In this document: piece by piece, positions 35,201 to 43,000 of the stretch | How the letters are laid out: each line of letters opens with the position of its first letter | How positions within the stretch are numbered: the stretch's first letter is position 1 | Assembly: GCA_033763775.1 (NCBI GenBank) | Contig: JANRJW010000012.1 | Span: forward strand, 179,867 to 243,866 | Direction: 5' to 3' | DNA: 64,000 bases | Source: JAJTHB01 sp033763775 | GTDB lineage: Bacteria > Pseudomonadota > Alphaproteobacteria > Rickettsiales > SXRF01 | Position numbers and translations under genes: made by a program | Notes under the pieces: generated by a model | Seen by the model: the letters and a program-made list of their open reading frames with translations, nothing else | What the model was told of the DNA's origin: nothing | Databases searched by the model: none

Positions 35201-35584
35201 TCGGTCAAAGAATCCGACAAACCAGCGGCCACCGAAATCTGTAAACAATTGGTCGCACTGGGATTCGAACTGGTTGCGACCAGCGGCACCGCCAGCTTCC
35301 TTGAAAAATCCGGCCTGAAAGTAGAAAAGGTGAACAAAGTGCGCGAAGGCAGACCACACATTGTCGATATGCTCAAAGACGGCAAAATCGCGCTGGTCAT
35401 CAACACCACCGAAGGCGCCGCCGCGATTGCCGATTCCTATTCCATCCGCCGCACCACGCTGCTCATGAAACTGCCCTACTACACCACCATGGCCGGCGCG
35501 CGCGCCGCCACGCAGGCGATGAAAGCCATCCGCGATAATGGCGGACTTGACGTGCGTTCGATTCAATCGTACTTTGCGGCATAA
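32267..35584 (+). CDS. carB: Carbamoyl-phosphate synthase large subunit, with two in-frame repeat insertions
   Basis: Makes carbamoyl phosphate from bicarbonate, ammonia and two ATP. The start MPRRTDIKSILIIGAGPIVI is canonical; two ATP-grasp halves and a C-terminal MGS-like regulatory domain are complete. At 1105 aa it is about 25-30 residues longer than usual. The extra sequence is VIPAKAGIQRAA..DSRFRGND near residue 475-503, from the hairpin repeat at 33691-33773, and LGLGNGDSGNSRTPNAESRK near residue 895-915, from the hairpin at 34941-35010. Both lie in linkers, keep the frame and spare active-site residues, so the enzyme is probably functional. Confidence 0.96.
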   Translation: MPRRTDIKSILIIGAGPIVIGQACEFDYSGSQACKVLRAEGYRVILINSNPATIMTDPELADATYIEPITPEMVEKIIIKEKPDALLPTMGGQTALNCAKALAESGVLKKYNVELIGAKLDSINKAEDRQLFGEAMRKIGLEVPKNTVVKSLEEAREALAITGLPAVIRPSFTLGGTGGGIAYNKEEFEQIVLSGLDASPVHEVMIDESVLGWKEYEMEVVRDKNDNCIIVCSIENVDPMGVHTGDSITVAPALTLTDKEFQIMRDASFAVLREIGVDTGGSNVQFAVNPENGRMVVIEMNPRVSRSSALASKATGFPIAKVAAKLAVGYTLDEIANDITGGKIPASFEPTIDYIVTKIPRFAFEKFPGAEPLLSTAMKSVGEAMAMGRNFAESLQKCLRSLEVGLTGLNAPEGIDTLEQATLALSKPTPDRLLVAAQALRLGMAVEQICAIAKYDPWFVRQLEILVEMEKQIKAVIPAKAGIQRAASAAQIDLDSRFRGNDELQRWKRAGFSDARIAELAGVKTAEITSLRHKLGIRPVFKRIDTCAAEFDSDTAYMYSTYDDVCEAAPTDKEKIIILGGGPNRIGQGIEFDYCCVHACYALKDAGFETIMINCNPETVSTDYDTANRLYFEPLTAEDVLEIIAKEKSNGKLKGVIVQFGGQTPLKLARALEAAGVPIIGTSPDSIDLAEDRDRFRALIDKLKLKQPKSAIGRTAAEVIAASDSIGFPLLVRPSYVLGGRAMAIMHDKPSLEKYVVELAKMFGDGPILVDAYLKDAIELDVDCLADGTDVMVAGMMQHIEEAGIHSGDSACSLPAYSLSETILAEVRRQAEALARELKVIGLMNVQFAVKDSEVYLIEVNPRASRTIPFVAKTIGIPIAKLAARIMAGEKLRDLGLGNGDSGNSRTPNAESRKPLNHVAVKESVFPFARFQNVDVILGPEMKSTGEAMGIDVDFPRAFAKSQLSAGTTIPKSGRVFVSVKESDKPAATEICKQLVALGFELVATSGTASFLEKSGLKVEKVNKVREGRPHIVDMLKDGKIALVINTTEGAAAIADSYSIRRTTLLMKLPYYTTMAGARAATQAMKAIRDNGGLDVRSIQSYFAA
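33691..33773. repeat. Hairpin repeat inserted in carB (GTCATTCCCGC type)
   Basis: The 83-bp unit has inverted ends: CGTCATCCCTGCGAAAGCAG near the left and its near-complement ending CGGGAATGACG at the right, each arm itself a small hairpin. A second copy with the same ends is intergenic at 53942-54055. It falls in the oligomerisation-domain linker of CarB. Confidence 0.92.
34941..35010. repeat. 7-bp-unit hairpin inserted in carB
   Basis: The left arm reads as TTCGGGA, TTTGGGA, CTCGGGA, ATGGGGA, TTCGGGA. The reverse complement of the right arm reads TTCGGGA, TTCGGCA, TTCGGCG, TTCGGGA. Thus both arms have a strict 7-bp period and pair with each other. The insertion is in frame between MAGEKL and NHVAVKE. 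Confidence 0.88.
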
Positions 35585-35589
35585 GAAAT

Positions 35590-35615
35590 CCCCGCGAAAG
35601 CGGGGTCTTTATTTT
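35590..35615 (+). terminator. Rho-independent terminator of carAB
   Basis: CCCCGC, a GAAA tetraloop and GCGGGG, followed by TCTTTATTTT, start 5 bp after the carB stop codon. Confidence 0.88.
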
Positions 35616-35660
35616 AACCCGCAGACAACAGGATACCCGCTTCTTAAGGGTCTATGAGAT

Positions 35661-36134
35661 ATGGAAAAAATCCCCTTCACCGCAGCAGGCTATGCCAAAG
35701 CGGAAGCTGAACTGAAACAACGTAAATCGGTGGATCGCCCAGCCATTATCGAGGCGATTGCCGAAGCGCGCGCGCATGGTGATTTGTCGGAAAACGCGGA
35801 ATATTCCGCCGCCAAGGAAAAACAGAGCTTCAACGAAGGACGTATCAAAGAACTCGAGGCGGTGATTTCACGCGCGGAGATTATCGATGTGGCGGCGATG
35901 AGCGGCGATGTGGTAAAATTCGGCGCTACCGTGACGCTGATTGATGAGGATACCGAAGAAAAATCGACCTATCAGATTGTCGGTGAGTATGAGGCGGATA
36001 TTAAATTAAAACAAATCTCCATCACCGCGCCGATGGCACGCGCCCTGATCGGCAAGAAAAAAGGCGCCTCCACCCAGGTCAAAACCCCTAAAGGTGAAAA
36101 AAGCTACGAAATTGCTGATGTAAAATACAAATAA
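35661..36134 (+). CDS. greA: Transcription elongation factor GreA
   Basis: Rescues backtracked RNA polymerase by stimulating transcript cleavage. The N-terminal coiled coil carries the acidic tip in GDLSENAEYSAAKEKQ, and the C-terminal domain ends with ITAPMARALIGKKKG and VKTPKGEKSYEI. Length 157 aa is standard. It lies behind the carAB terminator and may depend on its own promoter. Confidence 0.97.
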   Translation: MEKIPFTAAGYAKAEAELKQRKSVDRPAIIEAIAEARAHGDLSENAEYSAAKEKQSFNEGRIKELEAVISRAEIIDVAAMSGDVVKFGATVTLIDEDTEEKSTYQIVGEYEADIKLKQISITAPMARALIGKKKGASTQVKTPKGEKSYEIADVKYK

Positions 36135-36239
36135 ATCAGCAGATTAGGATAGGCTTCTCCGCAATATTTCACTGAATTGTCATAAAACTTGTCAGGCTGA
36201 TAATGTTATAATCCTGTCATTGACGGGATTACTAACCTT

Positions 36240-37358
36240 ATGGCAGCCAGACAAAAATATTTTTTAAGCAGCAAAGCAGCGCCAAACGGCAACAGCACGG
36301 TCTCTCACCAGATCGTTCAGTTTGGTCTCACCAGAGGAGCAACCAGCTACTACCAGCTAGGCAAGCTTTTCGACCTTGCCGATAGTACCATGAAGCTGAT
36401 TGTTGAAAACGAACGGGTTTCGGAACACGAATTTGCCGTGAAGCTGGCGAATAAAATGGGGTTAATCGGAAAGGAAAGAAAAGATTTTTTTCTCAAAGCC
36501 GGCTGGCTTGAGGATAAAGACCACGCCATCGAAGCACTACGCGATAAGAAGGCCCCACTATGGATGGCCATCACCAGCATGTATAAGGCACAAGGCAAAT
36601 CAGAAGAAAATATGTGCAGACAGCTGGGGGTTGTACAGGGAACTTTTCACGGATGGTGTAACCAGAATATCGCGCGCAGGCCACCGCGCGATAAGATGCT
36701 TGCAATGGCTGGCGAGGATTGTTTCAACCTGAATCGTCAGGAAGCCGAATTTTTTCTGGAAGCTGCCGAACATTTTATTGATAAGGCGCATGTGGTTGAT
36801 GCTCTGCGTCAGAAGCGCATCTCCCCCACGCATGTGATCAAGCACCTGATGGAAGCAGAGGCAGGGGGTGTAAGAGAATATGCCGAGAAAATCGCACAGA
36901 AGCCAAATACTGTATTTTTCTGGTCAAACACACGCATTCCCCGAGATCGGCTCATCAACCTGATCAACGGTTTATCGATAGACGACCAGCGAACCGTCAT
37001 GGAATCCAGAGGCCGCTATTTGGATGCCGCACATATTGCCACACGCCTCAAGGCAAGTTCGAATCCATCAGATTTTGTGAATGCATTCAAAGATGTTTAT
37101 GATCTTACCAGTGAAGATTTTGGCATTAGTAAAACCTCTGTCACCAAACACCAGAGTGGCTCGCAAAGAGCAACGCTGGAATCGATGGCGGTGCAATTTG
37201 CTGCGGTGGAAAAGAAGCACCCTGATGTCAGCGCCTGCTGGGAAGCATACAAAACCACATGTGCCAGATACGCAGGGCATGCCGATGGTTCACATGCGAG
37301 TCATCTTTTCAAACGGGAATTGGAAGCAGAACGCCAACAAAAAATAAAGCAGCGCTAG
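36240..37358 (+). CDS. Protein with tandem HTH-like repeats, unknown function
   Basis: Not recognised as a named family. The 372-aa protein has about three diverged repeats (roughly residues 31-100, 105-183 and 185-260). Each begins with a segment that looks like an XRE-type helix-turn-helix (YYQLGKLFDLADSTMKLIVE; MCRQLGVVQGTFHGWCN; YAEKIAQKPNTVFFWSN) and ends with a pattern near F-L-x-A-A-x-x-x-x-D-K-x-H-x-x-x-A-L-R-x-K. A weak fourth unit may follow. Such an array could bind extended DNA or RNA. It overlaps the convergent panB by 4 bp. Confidence 0.65.
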   Translation: MAARQKYFLSSKAAPNGNSTVSHQIVQFGLTRGATSYYQLGKLFDLADSTMKLIVENERVSEHEFAVKLANKMGLIGKERKDFFLKAGWLEDKDHAIEALRDKKAPLWMAITSMYKAQGKSEENMCRQLGVVQGTFHGWCNQNIARRPPRDKMLAMAGEDCFNLNRQEAEFFLEAAEHFIDKAHVVDALRQKRISPTHVIKHLMEAEAGGVREYAEKIAQKPNTVFFWSNTRIPRDRLINLINGLSIDDQRTVMESRGRYLDAAHIATRLKASSNPSDFVNAFKDVYDLTSEDFGISKTSVTKHQSGSQRATLESMAVQFAAVEKKHPDVSACWEAYKTTCARYAGHADGSHASHLFKRELEAERQQKIKQR

Positions 37359-38152
37359 TGTTTTGGCGCAGAGACGTGTTCAGCGGCAGGAAAAACTTTT
37401 GTACGCACCTCGTGCGCATAAGATTTCACCGCCCCTTCTAACACCTGCGCCATATTCGCATAGCGCTTCACAAATTTCGGAGCGCGGGCGGTGAGGCCAA
37501 GCATATCGTCAATCACCAGCACCTGCCCGTCGCACGCTGGCGAGGCGCCGATGCCGATGGTGGGAATGGCAAGCCGCTCGCTGACTGCGCGCGCCACCGG
37601 CTCAACGGTCGCCTCAATCACTACGCAAAACGCGCCCGCCTCCTCAGCCGCCAGCGCATCCTGCATGATAGAATCGGCCTGCTCAGGTGTTTTGCCTTGT
37701 GTTTTAAAGCCGCCAAACTCACTGGCGCGCTGCGGCAGCAAGCCGACATGCCCCATCACGGCAATGCCAGAATCCACTATCGCACGAATCTGCTGTGCGC
37801 GGTCGCGCCCGCCCTCCAGCTTCACTGCCTGCGCACCTGTTTCATCGATTAATCTCTTTGCGGAGATGACAGCTTGCGCCGCGGATTGCTCATAGCTACC
37901 CGCCGGCATATCAATCACCACCAGCGATTGCTGCGTAGACGCCACCACCGCGCGGCCGTGACTCATCATCATCTCCATCGTCACCGTCTCGGTGCCGGGC
38001 ATGCCATACACCACCATGCCCAGCGAATCCCCCACGAGCAGTATATCGACATGCGGATCAAGCAGACGTGCGACAGGCGCGGTATAGGCGGTAAGCACCA
38101 CAATGGGTGTCTGGCGTTTACGTTGTTTGATATTGAAAGGATGAATACGCAT
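37355..38152 (-). CDS. panB: 3-Methyl-2-oxobutanoate hydroxymethyltransferase
   Basis: Transfers a hydroxymethyl group from methylene-THF to ketoisovalerate, the first committed step to pantothenate. Motifs: VLTAYTAPVARLLD, LLVGDSLGMVVYG (Mg-binding Asp), MGHVGLLPQ and IPTIGIGASPACDGQVLV. Length is 265 aa. No panC neighbour is present. The start is 10 bp upstream of a run of TCATCNN units (38170-38197). Confidence 0.96.
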   Translation of the reverse strand: MRIHPFNIKQRKRQTPIVVLTAYTAPVARLLDPHVDILLVGDSLGMVVYGMPGTETVTMEMMMSHGRAVVASTQQSLVVIDMPAGSYEQSAAQAVISAKRLIDETGAQAVKLEGGRDRAQQIRAIVDSGIAVMGHVGLLPQRASEFGGFKTQGKTPEQADSIMQDALAAEEAGAFCVVIEATVEPVARAVSERLAIPTIGIGASPACDGQVLVIDDMLGLTARAPKFVKRYANMAQVLEGAVKSYAHEVRTKVFPAAEHVSAPKH

Positions 38153-38169
38153 GACGAAAACCTAGCCTG

Positions 38170-38197
38170 TCATCAGTCATCTGTCATCCATCATCTG
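38170..38197. repeat. Single array of 7-bp units between panB and kinase genes
   Basis: Four 7-bp units, TCATCAG, TCATCTG, TCATCCA and TCATCTG, run together. It resembles one arm of the paired arrays elsewhere in the window, but no complementary arm was found nearby. Confidence 0.6.
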
Positions 38198-38199
38198 GT

Positions 38200-39660
38200 T
38201 TACGCCACCTGTTTGACCGTGATGCCGTCGCGCTCTTTGAGTTCTCGCGGCAGGCTGAAAGTGACAGTGGTTCCCTTGCCCACCGTGCTTTCTATGGTGA
38301 ACTGACCACCCATGATTTCCACGAATTTTTTGGTTAGCGGCAGGCCAAGACCAGTGCCTTCATATTTGCGCGACAGCGCGCTATCCACCTGCCCAAACGG
38401 TGCCATCGCCTTGGAGATATCTTTGGGCGCAATCCCGATACCAGTGTCCTTTACTTCAAAATAATACATATCGGTGGTGAGGTCGCGCCATGCAGTGATT
38501 TTCACCTCGCCGCCGGATGGCGTAAATTTCACCGCATTGGAAAGCAGGTTGAGAAGAATCTGCTTAAATTTCTTGCTATCAGTGATCATGATGATTTGTT
38601 CTTTGGGAAGCGCGTCGGTGAGCGTGACCTTGCCGGTTTCCGCGCGCGGCGCCACCAGCCTCATGCTGTTTTGCACCAGCTTGGTGATGTTCACTTCCGC
38701 TGCCTCCAGCTCCAGCTTGCCGGCCTCAGCCTTGGAATAGTCAAGAATATCGTTAATCAGGCTGAGCAGATGCACGCCGGAAGAATGAATATCATTGATG
38801 TAGTCATGGTATTTTTTATTCTCCAGCGCTGAAATCACCTCGTTTTTGATAATGTCTGAAAACCCGATGATGGCATTCAGCGGTGTGCGAAGTTCATGGC
38901 TGATATTGGCAAGAAACTGCGACTTTTGGCGGTTTTCTGCCTGCGCCGCTTCGGCAGTGGCGGCCAGCTCAATGTTGGTTTCATATTGCCTCGCAATAAT
39001 CGCCTCGGCCTTGCGCGTGGAGAGCACTAAAATAGCAATAATCGCAATAAAGATGCCGATAATACCCGCCGTGCCATAAAGCTGGAAGCTGGCAATCTGC
39101 TGCCATGGCTTACTGATGTCATGAATAATTTCTACCGCACCTTCTTTCACGCTGATACCCGGCACCTGAATCGGCACCACCGTTTGCAGCACCGTGGCAG
39201 AAGCATTTCCCTCAATCGCCACCGGCGCCAGCCATTGGCTGGCCACCATGCCTGCAGCAAATTGCCGCGCGACAAAATCACCACTCGGAGAAGCACTGCT
39301 GCCAGCGAGCTTTGCCTTGCCATCCGCATGGCTGGTCATCAGTAGCCGGCCATCAGCGCTGTAAATATTCACCCGCACGAGCGGCATCGGCTGAAAAAAA
39401 CGCACCGTATCACGCGCAAAATCACGCACCTCGCTGGAATCCTTCAGCGCCTGCGGATCCAGCGCAAGCGGCACCACCACCGCACGGTAATCCGCCCATA
39501 CGCCCTGAATGTAGCCCTGGGCGATATTGACCGCACTTTGCGAAAGCTGCTGCTTGAAGTTATCCTCAGCAATAGTGCGCACACTCATGCCAGCGACAAT
39601 CGCCAGCACCACCACGGCAAACAGGCTGAGGGCAGAAAAAAGACGCAGGAAATTGAACAT
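38200..39660 (-). CDS. Membrane sensor histidine kinase
   Basis: A 486-aa sensor: N-terminal membrane helix (about 5-25), a periplasmic domain of about 170 residues, a second helix (GTAGIIGIFIAIIAILVLST), then the HisKA dimer domain with the phospho-acceptor His in NISHELRTPLNAIIGF and an ATPase domain with LLNLLSNAVKFTPSGG (N box), KDTGIGIAP (G1) and EGTGLGLPLTKKFVEIMGG (G2). There is no receiver domain and no adjacent response regulator, so it is an orphan kinase. The signal is unknown. Confidence 0.9.
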   Translation of the reverse strand: MFNFLRLFSALSLFAVVVLAIVAGMSVRTIAEDNFKQQLSQSAVNIAQGYIQGVWADYRAVVVPLALDPQALKDSSEVRDFARDTVRFFQPMPLVRVNIYSADGRLLMTSHADGKAKLAGSSASPSGDFVARQFAAGMVASQWLAPVAIEGNASATVLQTVVPIQVPGISVKEGAVEIIHDISKPWQQIASFQLYGTAGIIGIFIAIIAILVLSTRKAEAIIARQYETNIELAATAEAAQAENRQKSQFLANISHELRTPLNAIIGFSDIIKNEVISALENKKYHDYINDIHSSGVHLLSLINDILDYSKAEAGKLELEAAEVNITKLVQNSMRLVAPRAETGKVTLTDALPKEQIIMITDSKKFKQILLNLLSNAVKFTPSGGEVKITAWRDLTTDMYYFEVKDTGIGIAPKDISKAMAPFGQVDSALSRKYEGTGLGLPLTKKFVEIMGGQFTIESTVGKGTTVTFSLPRELKERDGITVKQVA

Positions 39661-39730
39661 CCATGCATTTTAGCGCAGCCTGATTAAGAAATCGTTGCGC
39701 GGCAAAGGGACAAAAAAACAACTAAGATTT

Positions 39731-39757
39731 TGTTTTATAAATATAATTTATAAAACA
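39731..39757. promoter_or_regulatory. Perfect AT-rich palindrome upstream of rpmH
   Basis: TGTTTTATAAAT and ATTTATAAAACA are perfect 12-bp complements around an ATA centre, between the divergent kinase and rpmH genes. It may be an operator or an easily melted site; it is not placed to be a terminator for either gene. Confidence 0.5.
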
Positions 39758-39777
39758 ACACAAAGCGATGCAAAGGA

Positions 39778-39806
39778 TTGACTTGCGCACCTTCAGCGGC
39801 TATACA
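39778..39806 (+). promoter_or_regulatory. rpmH promoter
   Basis: TTGACT (39778-39783), a 17-bp spacer and TATACA (39801-39806) make a strong sigma-70-type promoter about 45 bp before the rpmH start. Confidence 0.8.
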
Positions 39807-39851
39807 TCTCGCCTCTTAAATAAAAGCACCTAAGACAAGCAGGATATCAAC

Positions 39852-39986
39852 ATGAAAAGAACCTATCAGCCAAGCAAACTGGTTCGCAAACGCCGCCATG
39901 GCTTCCGTTCACGCATGGCAACCGTGGGTGGCCGTAATGTGCTTAACGCCCGCCGCGCCAAAGGCCGCAAGCGCCTTTCTGCTTAA
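39852..39986 (+). CDS. rpmH: Ribosomal protein L34
   Basis: A 44-aa basic protein of the large subunit. The sequence begins MKRTYQPSKLVRKRRHGF and ends RAKGRKRLSA, the universal L34 pattern (MKRTYQPS, RRHGFRSRMAT). An AGGA site precedes the ATG. It leads the rpmH-rnpA-yidD-yidC-engB-argB set. Confidence 0.98.
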   Translation: MKRTYQPSKLVRKRRHGFRSRMATVGGRNVLNARRAKGRKRLSA

Positions 39987-39989
39987 TCA

Positions 39990-40370
39990 TTGCTGACCCA
40001 GCTTCCAACCATTCGAAATCGCAGGGACTTCCTTGCGCTTCACGATGGCGCCTATCGTTATGGTACGCCTTTTTTTCTGCTGGTTGCACGTAAGCGCCCC
40101 GACGATCATCCCATTAAAGACATTGCCCGTATCGGCTACACCGTGACGAAGAAAATGGGTGGCGCGGTAGTGCGTAACCGCATCAAGCGCCGGCTGAGAG
40201 AGGCCTGCCGGCTGCATGCCGCCGCTCACCTCAGATCGCAGCATGACTATGTACTGATCGCACGTCAGGCCTGTGCGGGCTGTCTTTTCAGCGAACTTGC
40301 CCATCACATCGAAATTGCTTTTTCAAGAATTCACGCTAAGAAAGAGCACCGCAAACCGGAACGCTCATGA
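39990..40370 (+). CDS. rnpA: Ribonuclease P protein component
   Basis: Binds the RNase P RNA for tRNA 5' maturation. The RNR motif is VVRNRIKRRLREACR (about residues 60-74), with the family's aromatic FFLLVARKR strand before it. The start is a TTG at 39990, 3 bp after the rpmH stop; a later start would delete the first strand. It overlaps yidD by 4 bp. Confidence 0.95.
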   Translation: MLTQLPTIRNRRDFLALHDGAYRYGTPFFLLVARKRPDDHPIKDIARIGYTVTKKMGGAVVRNRIKRRLREACRLHAAAHLRSQHDYVLIARQACAGCLFSELAHHIEIAFSRIHAKKEHRKPERS

Positions 40371-40636
40371 ACCTAGCCCGCACCATCGCCATTGCCGCAA
40401 TTCGCTGCTACCAGCTGGCCATCTCGCCATGGCTTGGCAAAAACTGTCGCTTTACGCCCAGCTGCTCAACCTATGCCACCGAGGCGGTGAGTCAGCACGG
40501 CGTGCTTCGCGGCAGCTGGCTTGCGATAAAGCGCCTGCTGCGCTGTCAGCCTTGGGGCGCTAGCGGCCATGATCCGGTTCAGTTCACACATTCTTCTCAT
40601 TCATCCTCCAACCATTGCACCCGCCATGAAATTTAA
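40367..40636 (+). CDS. yidD: Membrane protein insertion efficiency factor YidD
   Basis: A small amphipathic protein assisting YidC. The signature is complete: AIRCYQLAISPWLGKNCRFTPSCSTYATEAV and RCQPWGASGHDPV, with three cysteines. 89 aa. Overlaps rnpA by 4 bp and yidC by 11 bp. Confidence 0.95.
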   Translation: MNLARTIAIAAIRCYQLAISPWLGKNCRFTPSCSTYATEAVSQHGVLRGSWLAIKRLLRCQPWGASGHDPVQFTHSSHSSSNHCTRHEI

Positions 40637-42392
40637 ACACCAGGAACCCGACCACACCCGCGTTATGATTGCCGTTTTTCTTGCTGCTTTGCTGCTGTTT
40701 GCATGGCAGGCACTGGTCGACGCGCCGCGCAAACAGAAACTCGCAGAATATCACCGCGCCAAGCAGCAGGAACAGATCGCAAAGCGCGAAGAGCAGGCGA
40801 AACAATTCATTGAAAAACCAACCACCGCTGAGGAAAACCCGAACCTTTCCCGTGAGCAGCGCCTCGCCTTGTCGCCGCGCCTGGAGATTAAATCCGACAA
40901 ACTACACGGTTCCATTGCACTGAAAGGTGCGCGCTTTGACCATCTGACGCTCGCCAAATACCGCACCGAGCTGGATAAAAACAGCCCGGAAGTTGCGCTT
41001 TTTGCGCCTAACGGCGATGAAAAAACTTTCTTTACGCAGGTCGGCTGGGTGGCAGGTGACGGAGCAACCAAAGTGCCCGATCACCACTCACTCTGGCAGG
41101 CAGACCACAATACGCTGACGCCCGAAGCGCCGGTGACTCTCAGCTGGGATAATGGCGCCGGCCTGATCTTCAAGCTGCGCATCGCGCTGGATGCCGACTA
41201 CATGTTCACCATCAACCAGAGCGTTGAAAACAAAGGCGCGGCTGCAGCAAATGTGGTGCCCTATGCTTTCATTAACCGCATCTATCCGCGCCCGAAAAAC
41301 CATTACGGCGTGCTGCATGAAGGGCCGATGGGCGTGATGGATGGAACACTCACCGAAGTCAGCTACGACGAGCTGCGCGACAAAGGCAGCAAGGTGTTTG
41401 ATAATGCCAGCGGCTGGATCGGCATTACCGACAAATACTGGCTGGCAGCACTCGTTCCCGGCCAGAACAATTACAAAACCACCTTCAGCTTTTATGAAAA
41501 AGCAGGCTTCGACCGCTTCCAGGTCGATTATCTTGGCACGGCGGCAAATGTCGCCCCCGGCGATACTGCCCAGCAAACGGTTCGCCTGTTTGCCGGCGCG
41601 AAAGAAATCAAGGTGCTGGATCGCTACACTGCGGGCGATGCAGGCGCGCAGATGCCGCCCATCCCGCTATTTGACCGCGCGGTGGATTTCGGCACGCTCT
41701 ATTTCCTTACCAAGCCGCTCTTTCTGATGCTGAACTTCTTCTATGCGCTGATTGGCAATTTCGGTATCGCCATCATGCTGCTGACCATTGTGGTGAAGCT
41801 GCTGATGTTTCCGCTGGCCAATAAATCCTACCACTCCATGGCGCAGATGCGCGCCCTGCAGCCGGAGATGGTGAAAATCCGCGAGCGCTATGCTGATGAT
41901 TCAATCACCATGAACAAGGAAATGATGGCGCTTTACAAGCGAGAAAAAGTCAATCCCGCGGCGGGCTGCCTGCCACTACTTATTCAGATGCCGGTCTTTT
42001 TCGCGCTCTATAAGGTGCTGTATGTCACCATCGAGATGCGCCACGCGCCGTTTTTTGGCTGGCTGAAAGATCTTTCGGTCACCGACCCATCGAACATCTT
42101 CACGCTGTTTGGCCTGCTGCCGTGGGATCACCCGGCGTGGCTGCATATTGGTGTGCTTCCCATTCTGTTTACCGTCACCATGATCATCCAGATGAAGCAG
42201 CAACCCAAACCCACCGACCCTGTGCAGGCGAAGATGATGGCAATCATGCCGTATTTCTTCCTGTATCTCTTTGCGGCTTTCCCTGCCGGGCTTGTGCTTT
42301 ACTGGGTGTGGAGCAACGTGCTCTCCATTCTGCAGCAGCACGTCATCTCGAAGCGTTACGAAGCAAAAAAAGCTCGTAAGGCTGCGGCATGA
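40626..42392 (+). CDS. yidC: Membrane protein insertase YidC
   Basis: Inserts proteins into the inner membrane with or without SecYEG. The start MKFKHQEPDHTRVMI is chosen over a longer frame lying within yidD. Order: N-terminal membrane helix (about 12-30), large periplasmic domain (about 60-340), then the conserved five-helix core with NFGIAIMLLTIVVKLLMFPL, MPVFFALYKVLY and LVLYWVWSNVLSI. 588 aa. Its stop overlaps the engB start by 4 bp. Confidence 0.97.
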   Translation: MKFKHQEPDHTRVMIAVFLAALLLFAWQALVDAPRKQKLAEYHRAKQQEQIAKREEQAKQFIEKPTTAEENPNLSREQRLALSPRLEIKSDKLHGSIALKGARFDHLTLAKYRTELDKNSPEVALFAPNGDEKTFFTQVGWVAGDGATKVPDHHSLWQADHNTLTPEAPVTLSWDNGAGLIFKLRIALDADYMFTINQSVENKGAAAANVVPYAFINRIYPRPKNHYGVLHEGPMGVMDGTLTEVSYDELRDKGSKVFDNASGWIGITDKYWLAALVPGQNNYKTTFSFYEKAGFDRFQVDYLGTAANVAPGDTAQQTVRLFAGAKEIKVLDRYTAGDAGAQMPPIPLFDRAVDFGTLYFLTKPLFLMLNFFYALIGNFGIAIMLLTIVVKLLMFPLANKSYHSMAQMRALQPEMVKIRERYADDSITMNKEMMALYKREKVNPAAGCLPLLIQMPVFFALYKVLYVTIEMRHAPFFGWLKDLSVTDPSNIFTLFGLLPWDHPAWLHIGVLPILFTVTMIIQMKQQPKPTDPVQAKMMAIMPYFFLYLFAAFPAGLVLYWVWSNVLSILQQHVISKRYEAKKARKAAA

Positions 42393-42985
42393 GCCTGTTT
42401 ACGCGCCCCTGCCAGTTTGTTGCCGGGGCAGCAACCCTCGAATCGCTGCCAGAGATCACCCATCCGGAAATCGCGCTGATTGGCCGTTCGAATGTGGGTA
42501 AGTCCAGCCTGATCAACGCGCTGGTTGGCCAGAAGGCGCTTGCACGCACCTCGCAAAACCCGGGCGCCACCAAGCAGCTGAATTTTTTCCTGCTGGCTGA
42601 TGCGCTGATGCTGGTCGACATGCCGGGCTATGGCTTTGCCAAAACCTCCAAACAGCAGCAGGGCGCCTGGGATAAGCTGATCACACGCTACCTGATGGGC
42701 AGGCCGAACTTGAAACGCGTGCTGATGCTGATTGATGCGCGGCGCGGTGTGCTTGAGGTGGATGAACGTTTCATGGATAAGCTGGATGATGCCGCCGTAA
42801 GCTACCAGCTGGTGCTCACCAAAAGCGATGCATTGAAAGCCAGCGAGCTCTCCGAGATCCGGCAGGCGGCGCTGGCCATGCTGAAGAAACACGCCGCCGC
42901 CCATCCCGATATCGTGGCGACCAGCGCTAAAGACAAAATCGGCATCGAGGCGCTGCAAGTGCAGCTTGCGCCTTTCGCGGTTTAG
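42389..42985 (+). CDS. engB: Ribosome-biogenesis GTPase EngB (YihA/YsxC)
   Basis: A small GTPase needed for 50S assembly and normal division. G1 is GRSNVGKSSLI, G2 region GATKQLNFF, G3 DMPGYGFAK, G4 TKSD and G5 TSAK, all intact. 198 aa. It is coupled to yidC, and argB follows after 15 bp. Confidence 0.96.
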   Translation: MSLFTRPCQFVAGAATLESLPEITHPEIALIGRSNVGKSSLINALVGQKALARTSQNPGATKQLNFFLLADALMLVDMPGYGFAKTSKQQQGAWDKLITRYLMGRPNLKRVLMLIDARRGVLEVDERFMDKLDDAAVSYQLVLTKSDALKASELSEIRQAALAMLKKHAAAHPDIVATSAKDKIGIEALQVQLAPFAV

Positions 42986-43000
42986 GGATAGTTAAACCTC

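Noticed and set aside
32267..35584. carB as a pseudogene because of inserted sequence
   Set aside because: Both insertions keep the frame, contain no stops and avoid catalytic motifs.
39661..39851. Replication origin next to rpmH
   Set aside because: AT-rich palindrome and context are suggestive, but no cluster of DnaA boxes or dnaA gene was seen.
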